The notes beneath the pieces were generated by a model. It did not search any database, was not told where the DNA came from, and saw only the letters and a program-made list of their open reading frames with translations. From positions 57,812,598 to 57,876,597 of the forward strand of contig OU342631.1 in assembly GCA_910589415.1 (NCBI GenBank): 64,000 bases of DNA. Direction: 5' to 3'. This DNA comes from Malachius bipustulatus. Its lineage: Eukaryota; Arthropoda; Insecta; Coleoptera; Melyridae. Shown piece by piece: positions 1-11,028 of the stretch. Positions within the stretch are counted from its first letter, which is position 1. Each line of letters begins with the position of its first letter. The position numbers and the translations under genes were made by a program.

Positions 1-245
1 ATTTTTATTAGTCAAATCACCTATTATTTCCTACAACATTTACTTATAAGTTAAATGTCTTCAAAGTAAAAAACTGACTAAAATATTACTTCATAAAATA
101 ATTGAAAGTCGAAAATTAAGTAAAATATGAGTAGTTTTGACTAAAATAGGACAGAATTTCCTAATCTTCGCAGAAACGATCAATTTTGCTACTTGGTACC
201 ATTGTTATCACATTTTCCCAGACAAACTGAAAATGCAATAATGTA

Positions 246-433
246 TGGGGTGTTCAATTTAAAAAAACAAAGATGGCACTTTTTTTCCCCATTTTTAAAT
301 GTGCCGCCATCTTGGTGATATTTCATTTCGACTCATTATTATGTACTTATGTTGCCTAAATTCCAAATTTCAGATTCCTAGATTAACTAGAAGTCGAACT
401 TTTTCTAATGGGCGCTTTGAAAGAATCACCCTG
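246..433. mobile_element. short TA-flanked MITE with CAGGGTG-type ends
   Basis: A 188-bp segment flanked by TA on both sides. The left end reads TGGGGTGTTC and the right end is the complement of CAGGGTGATTC, a degenerate terminal inverted repeat. It contains no ORF. The termini match those of larger inverted-repeat elements elsewhere in the window (8.4, 39.1, 44.8 and 55.0 kb), so it is probably a decayed member of the same mariner-mobilised group. Confidence 0.45.
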
Positions 434-469
434 TATACATTTTAGCCTTTTGAACGCCTTCCTGTTATT

Positions 470-1000
470 TCTGACTGTTTCCTTGGTTTCCGCCTACTTC
501 TCGATTCATTCAATTCTTGCAAGAATAAAACATTATTATCATTTATGAAATCCTTGTAATGACCCCAGAGGAAAAAAGTCGAGCTGATTTAAGTCAGAAA
601 GCCTTGGAGGCCAACCTATCAGTCCTTCACGCCCAACATCTGTCAAAAAAATTTAGGTTAAAATGCTTTCTTACATTTATCTCGTAATGGCTTGGAGCTA
701 CATCAATTTGGAGAAACATCTGCTATCTTGTTTGTAAATTTACGTTTTCTAGAAGAACGGGCAGCTTATTTTGTAGAAGGTTCAGATAGATTTCACCGCG
801 TAACTGCGCAGGTAGCTCAAATGGTCAAATCAGTTTTCTGACCAAAATTCCGTCTAATAGATTAACACTAAATTTGTGCTGAAATTTGAGACGCCGAATT
901 AAATGAGGGTGCCATTTCTACAAAAGTTGGTCTTGTTCGTCGAAATAAAATGACCAAAAACGTTAGGATCATCTCTATTTCTTCTTAGCATGCCTTTCTC
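470..1000 (-). pseudogene. decayed mariner-type transposase, C-terminal half
   Basis: Read on the minus strand with several frame changes, this stretch gives recognisable mariner transposase blocks. One block resembles the 'DGAPxHY' region (VAPSHYE, with the catalytic Asp region degraded). Further on come GWPPRLSD and then LDFFLWGHYKDF, the block carrying the last catalytic Asp. Stops and shifts interrupt it throughout, so it is a relic. The same transposase type, better preserved, lies at 45.05-45.54 kb. Confidence 0.6.
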
Positions 1001-1014
1001 CTCTCCATCAATCT

Positions 1015-1150
1015 CCAAAACTATGGAGCTCCAAGCCATTACGCGAAAAAATGTAAGATACTTGATTGACTTTTTTCTTTGGAGCCATTACAAGGAGTTT
1101 GTAATTATTGTTATTGCAGCTAGAGGTAGCCATTTCGAACAGTCAATGTG
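1015..1150 (+). pseudogene. second mariner relic in opposite orientation
   Basis: On the plus strand, immediately next to the minus-strand relic, short blocks GAPSHYAKK, DFFLWSHYKEF and GSHFEQ appear in mariner order within about 130 bp. The codons normally lying between them are missing, so this is an internally deleted C-terminal fragment. Its opposite orientation makes the pair look like a collapsed fold-back element. Confidence 0.5.
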
Positions 1151-1640
1151 ACGGAGTCATTTTTATACTTTGTTCTATCGATTCGATATTTTACATTAAA
1201 GAACTGTTTACAGTGTTGGAACATAATGTGCCAAAAATAAACTCTCCCAAAGAATTTTCAACAGGAGCGTTGTTGTGTAAACAATTATTTTTCTGCTTCA
1301 GTAAAATTTTTATGAATTTTTTTTTAATTGTCAGCTGCATTGAGGAAGCTTACACACGATGTGATTGTTTGACATTGGATGATTCATTGATACACTTCTG
1401 GAAAAATTCATCAAGCTAGACCGAGCTGTTCAGCCAGCATGATGAAATATCTGTGAGAAAATCAGGTACTTCTGGAAATATACTTAAACCATGATAGCTC
1501 CCAATCCATCAATTTTTGGATAATAACTCATAATGTGGGTAATCCGAGCTCTTCTCATAAGGTAGACAGGTAGTACTGTTCTTTTCTCTCAATGGATATT
1601 CCTGTTTCTTCTCTAGCCATCCTCTGATAAGCTTGTTTTG
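1151..1640. other. no gene recognised
   Basis: AT-rich sequence with one short open frame whose translation shows no family motif. Nothing else supports a gene here. Confidence 0.5.
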
Positions 1641-1659
1641 CGGCAAACTGCACCACAAG

Positions 1660-2440
1660 ATGCAGGATAGGGACATGTAAACGGTTTTTTGATATCTTGA
1701 GCCGTTCTAGTTCTACGCTGCTTTGAAGTTGAAAATTTTCGATTTTCACTTGTTTATAACTCATAAACCGCTCAATCTAAATTCCAATGGTGAAAACCGC
1801 CTGTATTAGATTTCTTCAGACATTTAAAAAATATAAAGTTTTACAGGGTGTTCTATTTAAAAATCCGAAGTTGATGTTACTTCCGGTTAAACAGGAAGTT
1901 GTGTTGATCGAACGTTTATCTCAACATATAGATGACGATAAACTACGCCACTTTGTTTCAAAAAGTTTTGTCATATCTCCAAATTAACGGAGTTATCGCT
2001 TGGGGCGTTTTTTATAATTCACCCTGTATCTGGTATCCCGTTGAGATCGACCACCTGCCATATCTCGGAAACTAATGAGCCTAGAGCCTCAAAATAGAAT
2101 TTTGTCACACATAAGTGACCACAAGAAATTCAATGAAAATAATTTCAAGATGGCCGCACAAGAAATACCGGAAGTTGACACCTACTTCGTTATTTTAAAG
2201 GAAACGTCTTGTAAATTATTATATTTTTAAATTGTCTGAAAAAATACAGGTGGTTTTCACCATTGGAATTTAGATTGAGTGGTTCATGAGCTACAAACAA
2301 ATGAAAATCGCAATTTTTCAAATTCAGAGCAGTTAAGATAGGAGCATGTATGCCGTTTTCCGATATCCTGGGCCGTTCTTGTTCTTCACTTATTTGCGGT
2401 TGAGAATTGCGATTTTTACTTGTTTATTTATAACGATGTT
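1660..2440. repeat. fold-back repeat family A, two opposed arms
   Basis: A dispersed repeat occurs here as a minus-sense copy (about 1,660-1,990) followed by a plus-sense copy (about 2,045-2,400). Diagnostic pieces are 'ccaatggtgaaaacc', 'taccggaagttgac', 'gagcctcaaa' and 'aagatggccgca'. Other copies lie at 3,018-3,190 (minus), 43,590-43,945 (plus), 44,370-44,560 (minus) and 45,750-46,140 (plus). There is no coding capacity. Adjacent copies repeatedly face each other. Confidence 0.7.
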
Positions 2441-2450
2441 TATTTATATA

Positions 2451-3015
2451 CAGGCTAATCAGTAACTCGCGCACTCGGAGCATGCTGCGGCAAACTTCAC
2501 TTTTTAAGAGTGGTAAATTTTTTCACTGCAGTGTTGTAAGTTCTTTTCCTCCAAAGATATGACCATTTTTCTAGAAAAAAAGGTAGCAACACTGCACTGA
2601 ACATGTGAATAAGTTCGGGTTAGATGGTATTGTTATTATTTTTATTTCCATAGCAACGAAGGCATTTGAATATTTTATAATTATTCTAAATTGAGTTTAG
2701 GCGGTTGTCAAACTTCAAATTTTTTTCAGATTTAGGTATAGTATCAATTTCCAGCATTCTCAATTCCTCTGTAAAGCGGTTTTGTTGAAAAAAAATTTAT
2801 GAATTATATGGTATCCGTTCCAGACATTACAGTAACCTGAATTTTTCATTAATTTTTATCACGGTTATTGAAAAAACTACCTTCAGACTCGGATGATGGA
2901 AACTCTGTACCTTGAAAACCAACCGCTGGATTAATTTTTTTTTGCAGAATATCCTTAATTTTAATGGGCTCTATATCGCCCTGTATTCGGAGTGCGCTAG
3001 TTACTGATCAGCCTG
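2451..3015. mobile_element. 565-bp MITE with about 28-bp TIRs, TA target
   Basis: The ends are CAGGCTAATCAGTAACTCGC and the complement of CAGGCTGATCAGTAACTAGC, about 90% matched over 28-30 bp, flanked by TA on both sides. It sits inside the family A repeat, separating its plus-sense part (upstream) from a minus-sense part (3,018-3,190). No ORF. The TA target suggests a Tc1/mariner-type transposase in trans. Confidence 0.7.
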
Positions 3016-3017
3016 TA

Positions 3018-3190
3018 GATTGAGTGGTTCATGAGTTACTCATGAAAAACTCAATCTTTATTTCAATGGTGAAAACACATCTTTAAAATATTTTCATTGA
3101 ATTTCTCGTGACCACTTATGTCTGAAAAATTTCTATGTTAAGGCTCTAAGCCAATTAGTTTCCGAGATATAGCCGGTGGCCGACCTTAGC
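3018..3190 (-). repeat. family A repeat, minus-sense arm
   Basis: The sequence resumes family A in inverted sense directly after the MITE ('caatggtgaaaac', then 'gaccacttatgtc', then 'gtttccgagatat'). It forms an interrupted palindrome with 2,045-2,290. Confidence 0.65.
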
Positions 3191-3411
3191 AGGACACATG
3201 TTATATTTATAAATAATTACAACAACAAAGTGGATTTTGAAATAATAATAATAAATATTGATATTATTTAATAATAATTATTGGAATATTACGTATAGAA
3301 TTATAGAATTTATTTACTGTCTACATTTAGTAGGTTGCAATATATACACAGTATACAAATCAGTCTTAGAAGATAATAATAATAAAATTAATAAATACAA
3401 ATATTATAAAA

Positions 3412-3967
3412 TCAACCATAAATATGGTGATGAATGATGTGCAGAGAATCAATTAGTATATTTTTCGAAATTATCAATAATTCATCTTTATTTAAATTGA
3501 ATTTTTCGAAGAAATTTAAAACACTATTACTAATTGATCCTCTAGCCCCAAACCATAAACCTAAAGTATGCCAATTTCGATTACCAAAATTTTCAAAATA
3601 TTTTTTTTTATAATATTCGACACAACCATCATAAATATTTTGTTTCTCCAATTGAACATCAGAATCTTGATTTGGATTATTAGTTTCAAAACGTATAGTT
3701 GGATCAATTATGTAGGCGTTATTTGATTTTTTATCAAATGCAACTATGTCACTGAAACGCTTCCTTCCTGCTTCATCTATTGCAAAAACCTCTTCGTAGC
3801 AATCGTAATTTTTTTCTTGAAGCAATCGAGAAATATGGTGTTTCACTTTATGATGTCTTGAGGTGATAAGAAGTGTGTTACTCTTGCAGCTACCTATAAT
3901 ATGAGCGGGTGTCTCTTTCTCGTTACCACATTTACGGCAACGGTCGGAGCTGCAATTGTTTCCAGGG
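3412..3967 (-). pseudogene. R2-like LINE, C-terminal restriction-like endonuclease tail
   Basis: The open frame encodes the C-terminal end of an R2-clade type LINE protein. It has a zinc-finger-like CRKC, then PAHIIGSC, then RHH, followed by the endonuclease core SDIVAFD and IIDPTIRFE. The catalytic pair is an Asp followed about 14 residues later by the Asp of IIDP. The first residues of the open frame (Met plus a run of Leu) come from an (ATT)n microsatellite at 3,968-3,990 and are not part of the protein, so the element is 5'-truncated at about 3,967. It is homologous to the tail at 28.9-29.4 kb. The reverse transcriptase is absent. Confidence 0.7.
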
Positions 3968-4010
3968 AATAATAATAATAATAATAATATTAACATTATT
4001 AATATTATTA
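3968..4010. repeat. (ATT)n microsatellite
   Basis: A run of AATAAT units followed by degenerate copies, at the 5' truncation point of the R2-like tail. Confidence 0.8.
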
Positions 4011-4314
4011 AATAGTATCAATAATTATGATATCTATCAATTGATATGAAAAATGCTTTCACAATTTATAATAGCCCTAGTATGCCTTTAAATTTCAGTT
4101 ACATTGTAATAGACGTTGATTTTTATCACGTGAAAAAGATTCTTCCAAATTATTCATAAAATTGATTTACTTTTCGCAAGAAGAATTTACAAAAAAAATC
4201 AATAAAGACCTGTGGCCGAGTTGAATATCCATTTTTGTAGATGCCCTAGATTTAGTACAAAAACCGTATTATCTAAAAAAACAATTTATCACTCATCTAG
4301 ATCACTTATTTCTT

Positions 4315-4690
4315 GACAGAATTAGTAAACTAGGTGTTAGATCGATATATTCTTTGACGAAGTCCTTTCACTATGTCCCAGATTACCTAGCAGAAGATTT
4401 AAAATTTACTGCTTAGGAAACATTCATCCAGTGCAGTCGCAATAAAGTCAAAACCAACAGATCCAACTTCCTAAACATCTTAGCTTTCAGTAACTAACCA
4501 TTCTATACTTTTTGAATTAAAGCCAGACACAGTTATAGCTCACATAAATTTAAAAGTTACCTACCTAACTAATAAATTTATTTCTTGTGCTTGAAAGTGT
4601 GCTTGTCATTGTCCGTTATCTTCTCAAATTAACCTTAAAAGTTTACATCGGATATTTACATAATGAGTGAAAAAACTGATGGTAAGTTTT
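4315..4690 (+). promoter_or_regulatory. start-exon-like module, copy 1
   Basis: This segment aligns by eye with 31,715-32,040: 'aggtgtt(a)gatcgatat', 'gattta.aa.ctt', 'cag.gcagtcgc', and finally 'tttacataatg' followed 18 bases later by 'gatggtaagtttt'. Both copies keep an ATG at the same spacing ahead of a consensus 5' splice site (G|GTAAGT at 4,681). It looks like a duplicated promoter, 5' UTR and first exon, either of a host gene family or of a transposon that carries its own start. No downstream gene can be followed with confidence. Confidence 0.45.
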
Positions 4691-4868
4691 GAACTTTATA
4701 TATTTCAAAATGTTAATGTCAACGACAACTACAGATTTATTATTTTTCAACTGGTGTTATCTTAGAAATTTTCTTTAGCATTTTTTAATCAATTATTGGA
4801 TAATTAAAATAATACTTATGAAAACAATTTGTAGATTACCTACTTGAAGGGTATGCTTGATTTTTTCA

Positions 4869-5008
4869 GGATTTCAAAAAAAAAACTAACTTAGGAAAGT
4901 TAAGTATTAAGCATATTCACGATGTGCTTAGTGAAATTGTACCTGCACGATTTCATAGATTGCTACGGAATATTGTAATTGAAATCAACTCTGATTGCTG
5001 GATGCAAG
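4869..5008 (+). CDS. possible internal exon, unknown protein
   Basis: An acceptor (gattttttcag) at 4,858-4,868 is followed by an open frame that begins DFKKKTNLGKLS and contains ARFHRLLRNIVIEI. A plausible donor (caa|gtacga) lies at 5,009. The frame joins in phase only if translation starts at the second ATG abutting the donor at 4,681, not at the ATG 18 bases earlier. I do not recognise the peptide. It could be a chance open stretch; no equivalent was seen after the second module at 32.0 kb. Confidence 0.25.
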
Positions 5009-5800
5009 TACGAAACTTTCGTAAAGCTCAGAGCTACCTTTTGGTGTGTTGCTTACTTTAAGATTTTTTAGTTTGGAAAGTTACAACTCACACTTCTTTT
5101 ATATACCGGTACTATTATTTCGGAATTTTAGGAATTTTTAATAGTATATTAAAGTATGAGTGGATATTAAGAACACACGCGAGTGTTTTGAAGACCCGAT
5201 ATCCACGAATGAAAGCGTGTTGAAAACACTTTTAACACGAGTGTTAAAAGTATATTACAACACTCGTGTTAAAAATATCTACTTTTTCTGTACATTCTCT
5301 TTTTAAACTACATTTTCTCATGATGAAATCAGACAAAATTATAGGTAATAAGATTTTTTAATATTATTTTTATTACTGGCAAACATATTAATAAAAAATA
5401 AGTACCCAATCAAGAACACAAGACAATAATAATTGTTCAGATATTGCAATTAATAATAAATATTATAGCGTCTTTTTTGTTTGTATACACGCATTTGTTA
5501 GTAACCATAGCGTCGGCAACGGTTGCTATGCATAGTACACTTGTACTTATCTGAATATTTTATAATTCAATTTGAAGTTGAATGCCATTCTAAATTCATC
5601 TACTTTATTATCAAAATGGAGCAGTTTTACAAAAACCGCAAAAGCCGTTTTACAAAATAAATATGATATTCGTCTTAAAAGTGATTTTATTTTTTCGTGA
5701 ATTTGTTCAATTCGCTGCGCTACGCTTCGCTTATTTCACAAACGTTTTCACTCACAAAATAAAACTTCACTTTCAACACTAATATCATAAATATGGTACG
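5009..5800. other. no gene; short perfect-looking palindrome
   Basis: Non-coding. Around 5,215-5,275 the words 'ttttaacacgagtgttaaaa' and 'acactcgtgttaaaa' make overlapping palindromes. A further inverted motif surrounds 'gaattcgctgcgctacgc' near 5,710. Confidence 0.45.
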
Positions 5801-6112
5801 ATTAAGTTTCAAAAGTCATATGTGACGTCATACTAACCGTCCGAATTAATATTTTTCATTTCAACAGAAAATTTCAAACAGTTAAATGTCAAGGTGTGAA
5901 CGAGCGTAAATTAATGAAGGAATCATTCAAAACAATTAATTGAACGGTTTAAGTCAGTTTGACAGCCACTGACAAATACATAAAATTTATTCAAGTAATG
6001 ACATTCTATCCTCTGTGTTGTGCATTTAATTCTCATTCAAAACCAATGTTGACGTAGATAGGTATATTCATTTATGCGGGATGGAGTGTTTAGACAAACT
6101 TCACGGTTTCTA
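5800..6112 (+). repeat. dispersed repeat D, copy 1
   Basis: About 310 bp that recur inverted at 34,390-34,690. Shared words include 'ctaaccgtccgaattaatat', 'acgagcgtaaatt', 'ttctcattcaaaaccaatgt' and 'gggatggagtgtttagac'. A partial third copy lies near 59,735-59,810. No protein is encoded. The ends are not defined well enough to assign a superfamily. Confidence 0.6.
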
Positions 6113-6830
6113 TGAGAACCACCTAAATTAAACAAAATAAATCGAACCATCAGAAGGTTGAGTTTTCTTGATCGATACATTATATGACTTTTTAAACTCA
6201 ATCGTACTATATACGCTAAGTAAGTATCGGCTGTTCGTGGAGTCTCGACTGCTTTCGTTTTAAATCGTTGAGAAATGGGCGAAATCTCATGATGAGTTTT
6301 CACATGAGCGATGTTAGAGAATACGTTTGCTAGCAACTTTTCTTCAAGGAACCGCTCTTTTAGAAAGACTCCTGGTGCACATGGCACTCGTAAAAATGAA
6401 AAAACCTCTATTATTGTCCCATTGTTCAGGGGATATAACTGTTCCATTTAAAAAATATCACCTTTACTTATCAACATAATAAGTTCACATTTCATCTCGT
6501 TTTCGGGTAATTTATTGAGCTTATCTAATAAGTCGAAGAGTTTTGGACATTCCGCTGCTCAGAAACTGGTTTATTGACCATGATTTAGAACCCTTCGCCT
6601 GAAATACAGCTCGAAAAAAAATATAGCAGTAGTTATCGTTTTATTAGTATTACTTAAATGTCTTAAATTAACTAAATTTTTTAACTTTGATTTACTATCT
6701 AAAAAAAGATTCAGGAGTAGTAAATGCGTATGTAATCAAGCATATAGGTAGGTACTCGTGTACAACAAACCCTTCCCGATTTTTTTTTATCCCTGAACGA
6801 CCTCATGTTTGCAATAACAAATACATTAAT
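6113..6830. other. no gene recognised
   Basis: A minus-strand open frame at 6,037-6,447 overlaps repeat D and shows no motif, so I treat it as chance. The rest is AT-rich and featureless. Confidence 0.45.
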
Positions 6831-6837
6831 AGTATAT

Positions 6838-6960
6838 TGTGAAACAAGTGCACAAAGTAGCATATTTCTCACGAGTGTGAAGATGTTGCGGTACGAGACG
6901 AAGTCGAGTACCGCATTTCACACGAGTGAGAAATTGCTTTTGTGCACGTGTTTCACACTA
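6838..6960. repeat. hairpin: arms inside arms
   Basis: Outer arms 'gtgaaacaagtgcacaaa' and its near complement 'tttgtgcacgtgtttcac' enclose inner arms 'tctcacgagtgtgaa' / 'ttcacacgagtgaga'. These enclose 'tgcggtac...gtaccgca'. Three concentric stems fold into one roughly 120-bp hairpin. Confidence 0.6.
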
Positions 6961-7072
6961 TACTTTTCCTACGAGCACACATTTCTTTTCATTTTTTTTT
7001 CGAGGAGAATTTTTTTATTCAAGTAAACTTTATTTCAAATTATAATTTATAACAATATTATAATAATTGATA

Positions 7073-8220
7073 TTATTTTATATGATAATTTATTGTTATA
7101 TTAGAACAGTTATTTAAAGAAATTCCCTGGACATCATTCTTTGAGACGGTAACATTTGTTGCAGAAGCTGAAGAAGTTGATGCAAAATTGACCACGTTTT
7201 GAGGTCGTAATGTTTCATCCACTGAATGCATGATTTTTTTGGCAATAGCCATTTTACTATCCGTTGAATCATCAATATATCCCTCTGCGACATTACTGGA
7301 TCGCCAGCCTCCATGACGTTTTAAGGTCAAAAGGTCAGCACCTGCATTGACTAATATAGTTGCCGACGATCTTCTCAATGAGTGTCCGGTATACATCTCG
7401 GGGTTGGGGAGTTTCAAAAACGATGCCACTTCTTGAGGCATTTTCCCAAATTTGTTAATCCCTACTACTTGGCGGGTGCATTTTTTATTACGGTAGTTAA
7501 GGAAGAACCGTGACTCCGACAAATTAGGAGGACGAAGGGAAGCATATTTTTTTACAATATTGTAAAACGCACCAGTAACGGTAAAACTTCTTGGAGTTTT
7601 CGTTTTCGTATCGGTTATTTTAATTATCAATGCAGCATTCAGATCCTCCATATCTTGAACTTTCAACTTCCACAGTTCACCTCTGCGACATGCACCACTT
7701 ATACCAATAATCATTGCAACCTGCAAAAACAAGTACCTACATAATAAAATACTTCTTTAAATATTTATAATATTTCTTTTAAACTCACCTTTGTCAATAA
7801 ATAATGGACATCCGAAGCTTCATTTATAAATTTCTTTATTTCATCGGGAGTGAGAGTTTTGGCTTTTTTAGCCGAATAACCCTCGGATTTCCTTTTTAAC
7901 AGGGCACGTAATTTTGCATATTTAGATATGTCTATATTATGGTATAAATGTATGGTCGATCTTAGCATTGAGTACAAGGACCACAAGGTAGAAGCTTTTT
8001 TTGTTTTACATAATTCTTGGAAGTAAACTATCATTACATTTTCGGAAAACGTTTTGCATTTGTTTTCCTTTCTCAAGTTTATGAAAAGCTTGTAGGCGGT
8101 TTCATATTTTTCCCTTGAGATTAGTGGAAGCAAGTTAGAAGTACATAAATTGGCTTGGGATTTGATTTCGGGAGGTGTATTTTCTATATCCGAATGACTA
8201 TCAGTTTCAATAATATCCAT
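7073..8220 (-). CDS. Crypton-like tyrosine recombinase, two exons
   Basis: A DNA-cutting and rejoining enzyme of the tyrosine recombinase fold, as carried by Crypton-type transposons. Exon 1 is 8,220-7,789, an intron 7,788-7,721 (AAG|GTGAGT to TTTTTGCAG|G) is in phase 0, and exon 2 is 7,720-7,073, giving about 359 residues. The catalytic set is visible in exon 2: first Arg in SGACRRGEL, His-x-x-Arg in TGHSLRRSSATIL, then KRHGGW and the nucleophile Tyr in VAEGYIDDS. Exon 1 carries the helical SAM-like DNA-binding half (TAYKLFINL, TLWSLYSMLRS). The first in-frame ATG lies downstream of an in-frame TAA, which fixes the start. Both exons are free of stops or shifts, so it may be intact or only recently silenced. 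No flanking repeats were defined, as is usual for Cryptons. A domesticated gene is the alternative. Confidence 0.8.
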
Positions 8221-8427
8221 CACTATAACTGAAATTCTGAAATCGTTCACTTTCACTTCACTTTAACGTTTTTACCTTTAATAGTTTTCCTATGAACAAT
8301 TAAACAATATACGAACAATATTTTTACAATATTATAATAAAAATAAACGACTCTCCGTCTCCAGCCAGCACCAGCTGATTGCGATTGCGACTGCGTGAAA
8401 ATTGACGTTTCGTACCTACCAATAATA

Positions 8428-9616
8428 CAGGGTGTCCCAAAATTCCATGGACATGGAGCAACTACAAATCACTGAGGTAAAAAAAAAGTCGCTCGGACCA
8501 AACTTATCTCTATACCAACATGCTTCGTTTGTCCGTTAGAGGGCTTCAAAGTCTTTTGAAAATTTTAGTTTTTTTGAAATAGTTCAAAGTCGGCTGATTC
8601 CAATTCGATGAAATTTGGTAGGTAAATTTCTTATTAAAAGTACTAATTTCTGATGTACATGATAATTTGACGGAAACCCGGGAAGGGGTGAAACTACCCC
8701 TACCCTCCATTAAAATCGATCGTAATTGTTGATAGGATAGCAGGAACGCTGTTCATGTTTTTTTGTTTGAAAGATCCATCGTTTTAGCCCATTTTTGGTC
8801 TCTTACAAAAATCTGTATCGTTCCGCGGTGCTATGTGATAAAATAAATTAGTCGATGACACCTAACCAAAATTTTATTTCAATCTTTTAATTTGAAATAA
8901 AATTTTCAATTGTCAGGTGATTATTTGATCTAATCTCATAAAAGATGTTTAGTATGGTTCGGTTTTTTTTCAGGTGTTTGCAAACGGTTTTTTTCAAACG
9001 CAGTAAACAGTTTGCAAAACGACGAGGTTCCAAGAAAAGTTCAAATCATTTTTTTGCGCAGGATGGAACTTTCTAGGGTCCAAACCAGCGCCCACATCGA
9101 GCATCTTTTATGAGATTAGATCAAATAATCACCTGACAATTGAAAAGTTGATTTCAAATTAAAAGAATGAAATAAAAATTTAGTTATCATCGACTAATTT
9201 ATTTTATCACATAGCACCTCGGAGAGATACAGATTTTTGTAAGAGACCAAAAATGGGCTAAAACGATGTATCTTTCAAACAAAAAACCATGAACAGCGTT
9301 CCTGCTACCCTATCAACAATTACGATCGATTTTAATGGAGGGTAGGGGTAGTTTCACCCCTTCCCGGGTTTCCGTCAAATTATCATGTACATCAGAAATT
9401 AGTACTTTTAATAAGAAATTTACCTACCAAATTTCATCGAATTGGAATCAGCCGACTTTGAGCTATTTCAAAAAAACTAAAATTTTAAAAAGACTTTGAA
9501 GCCCTCTAACGGACAAACGAAGCATTTTGGTATAGAGATAAGTTTGGTCCGAGCGACTTTTTTTTACCTCAGTAATCTGTGGTTGCTCCATGTCCATGGA
9601 ATATTGGGACACCCTG
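8428..9616. mobile_element. 1.19-kb palindromic MITE, about 515-bp arms, TA target
   Basis: The ends read CAGGGTGTCCCAAAATTCCA and its complement, flanked by TA. The arms (about 8,428-8,944 and 9,103-9,616) match nearly throughout, for example 'ctcggaccaaacttatctct' and 'cggaaacccgggaagggg', each with its complement in the other arm. A roughly 155-bp unpaired centre ('gtttgcaaacgg...') remains. No ORF. The element is non-autonomous and probably mobilised by a mariner-type enzyme that recognises CAGGGTG ends. Confidence 0.85.
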
Positions 9617-11028
9617 TATAATAGAGTTGCGCGACCGCGATATATTTTTACCTGTTTGTTATTTTATCAAAGAACGATTGAACTGATTTTAGACTTTTTT
9701 AATGCCTGTCTTTCCGATTCGGTTAAACTATATAACTAATACATGTCTTGAGTCTACTAGTAAATTATAGGTACTTATACATAAATTGGCATAATAATGT
9801 ATATTATGTGATTTCAAAGTAAAAGTAAATACTGTTTCAAAAGCGACTGTTTTACTCCCATCACTATTGTTGTCATCGACTGTTTATTTTATAAATCTTA
9901 CATAGTGCTTAGTCTATGGTTATAGGACGATTGATACTTCACTGTCATAAGTCATACCTGAAAAACTGTACGGTAATGAACTTTGCGTATGCCTTATGTC
10001 ACTTTCCCGCACACTTTTATAAACGTGAGAAATCTCATAGTTTGCGTACAAATAACGATGCGCAAAGTGATACTTTGCATAATAGTGATCGTAGGAAAAA
10101 TGAATAGCGTGCACGCGGTACTTGCCGCATCGAAATGTCAAGTTTGCCTACGTGGTAGCGCCACTATAGTTACTTATTTAGCCTATAGCTATTATTTGAC
10201 GTAACAGTGTATCATCAAATCAAAACAATTAAAAAGTTGACATTTAGATATCGTTTCTGGGGCAACGTTCATGTTGCTAGGGCAGCCTTTGAAAAGCACA
10301 CGTGTTTTAATATTTGATTTAAACACGCTCAGGCGTTTTTTAGCTAAGCATCATAGGTTATTAATAATAAAAAGAATGATATTTTCTTGTTTACAAATTT
10401 ATATATAAAAAAAATCTGACACTTCTATAGCAGAGATCAAACCAAGGAGAATGAACATGAGGGGGGTTAATCTATATTAAAAAATTGACACCAAAATGGC
10501 GCCCTCCTCCAACCTGGCAAAAACCGAGGCTGACAATATAGACGGCTATGGCGCGGAAGCGCGTCGTGACAGTCACGTGACCAAGTGAGGTCTACCTGCT
10601 TCTAGGTGTAGAATGTTGTTATTCAAAATTTACCGCTCTCAGCACTTGTTAGAATGATACACACTTACTTTTCCTTATTAATTTATTGTGTAAAGAGTCA
10701 CGAAATATGTAAATTTAATACAAATAAGTTTTCTACAAGAATAAGTCTCTAACAATATAATATATTATTCTATATCAGTTATAATAATTTTATTATTGTT
10801 CAGGAGCAAATACAAGCAAAACAAAGATGATGTAACCAACTTTTCCTAAACATAATCAAAATTTTTTTGAAGTACCTAATGCAAATGTAAATTTGTTTTA
10901 ATTAATTAATTACAAAGATAATTATTTGGATATCGAGATTAATTCAATTGCTCAGTAATTTGATTATTTATTTTAAATTACATAGTAATGCAATGATTTC
11001 AGTTTCCTCATTTTTCTATCTGATTCAC
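9617..11028. other. no gene recognised
   Basis: AT-rich, with several short overlapping open frames at 9,916-10,204 on both strands that show no family features. A GC-richer patch near 10,490-10,620 contains no frame either. The 3' end of the P element-like transposon may lie in this stretch, but I could not define its inverted repeat. Confidence 0.45.

Noticed and set aside
6037..6447. 136-codon minus-strand frame
   Set aside because: It overlaps dispersed repeat D, whose other copy does not keep the frame.
9916..10204. Three overlapping frames on both strands
   Set aside because: They lie across a partly palindromic stretch and mirror each other. No coding signature.
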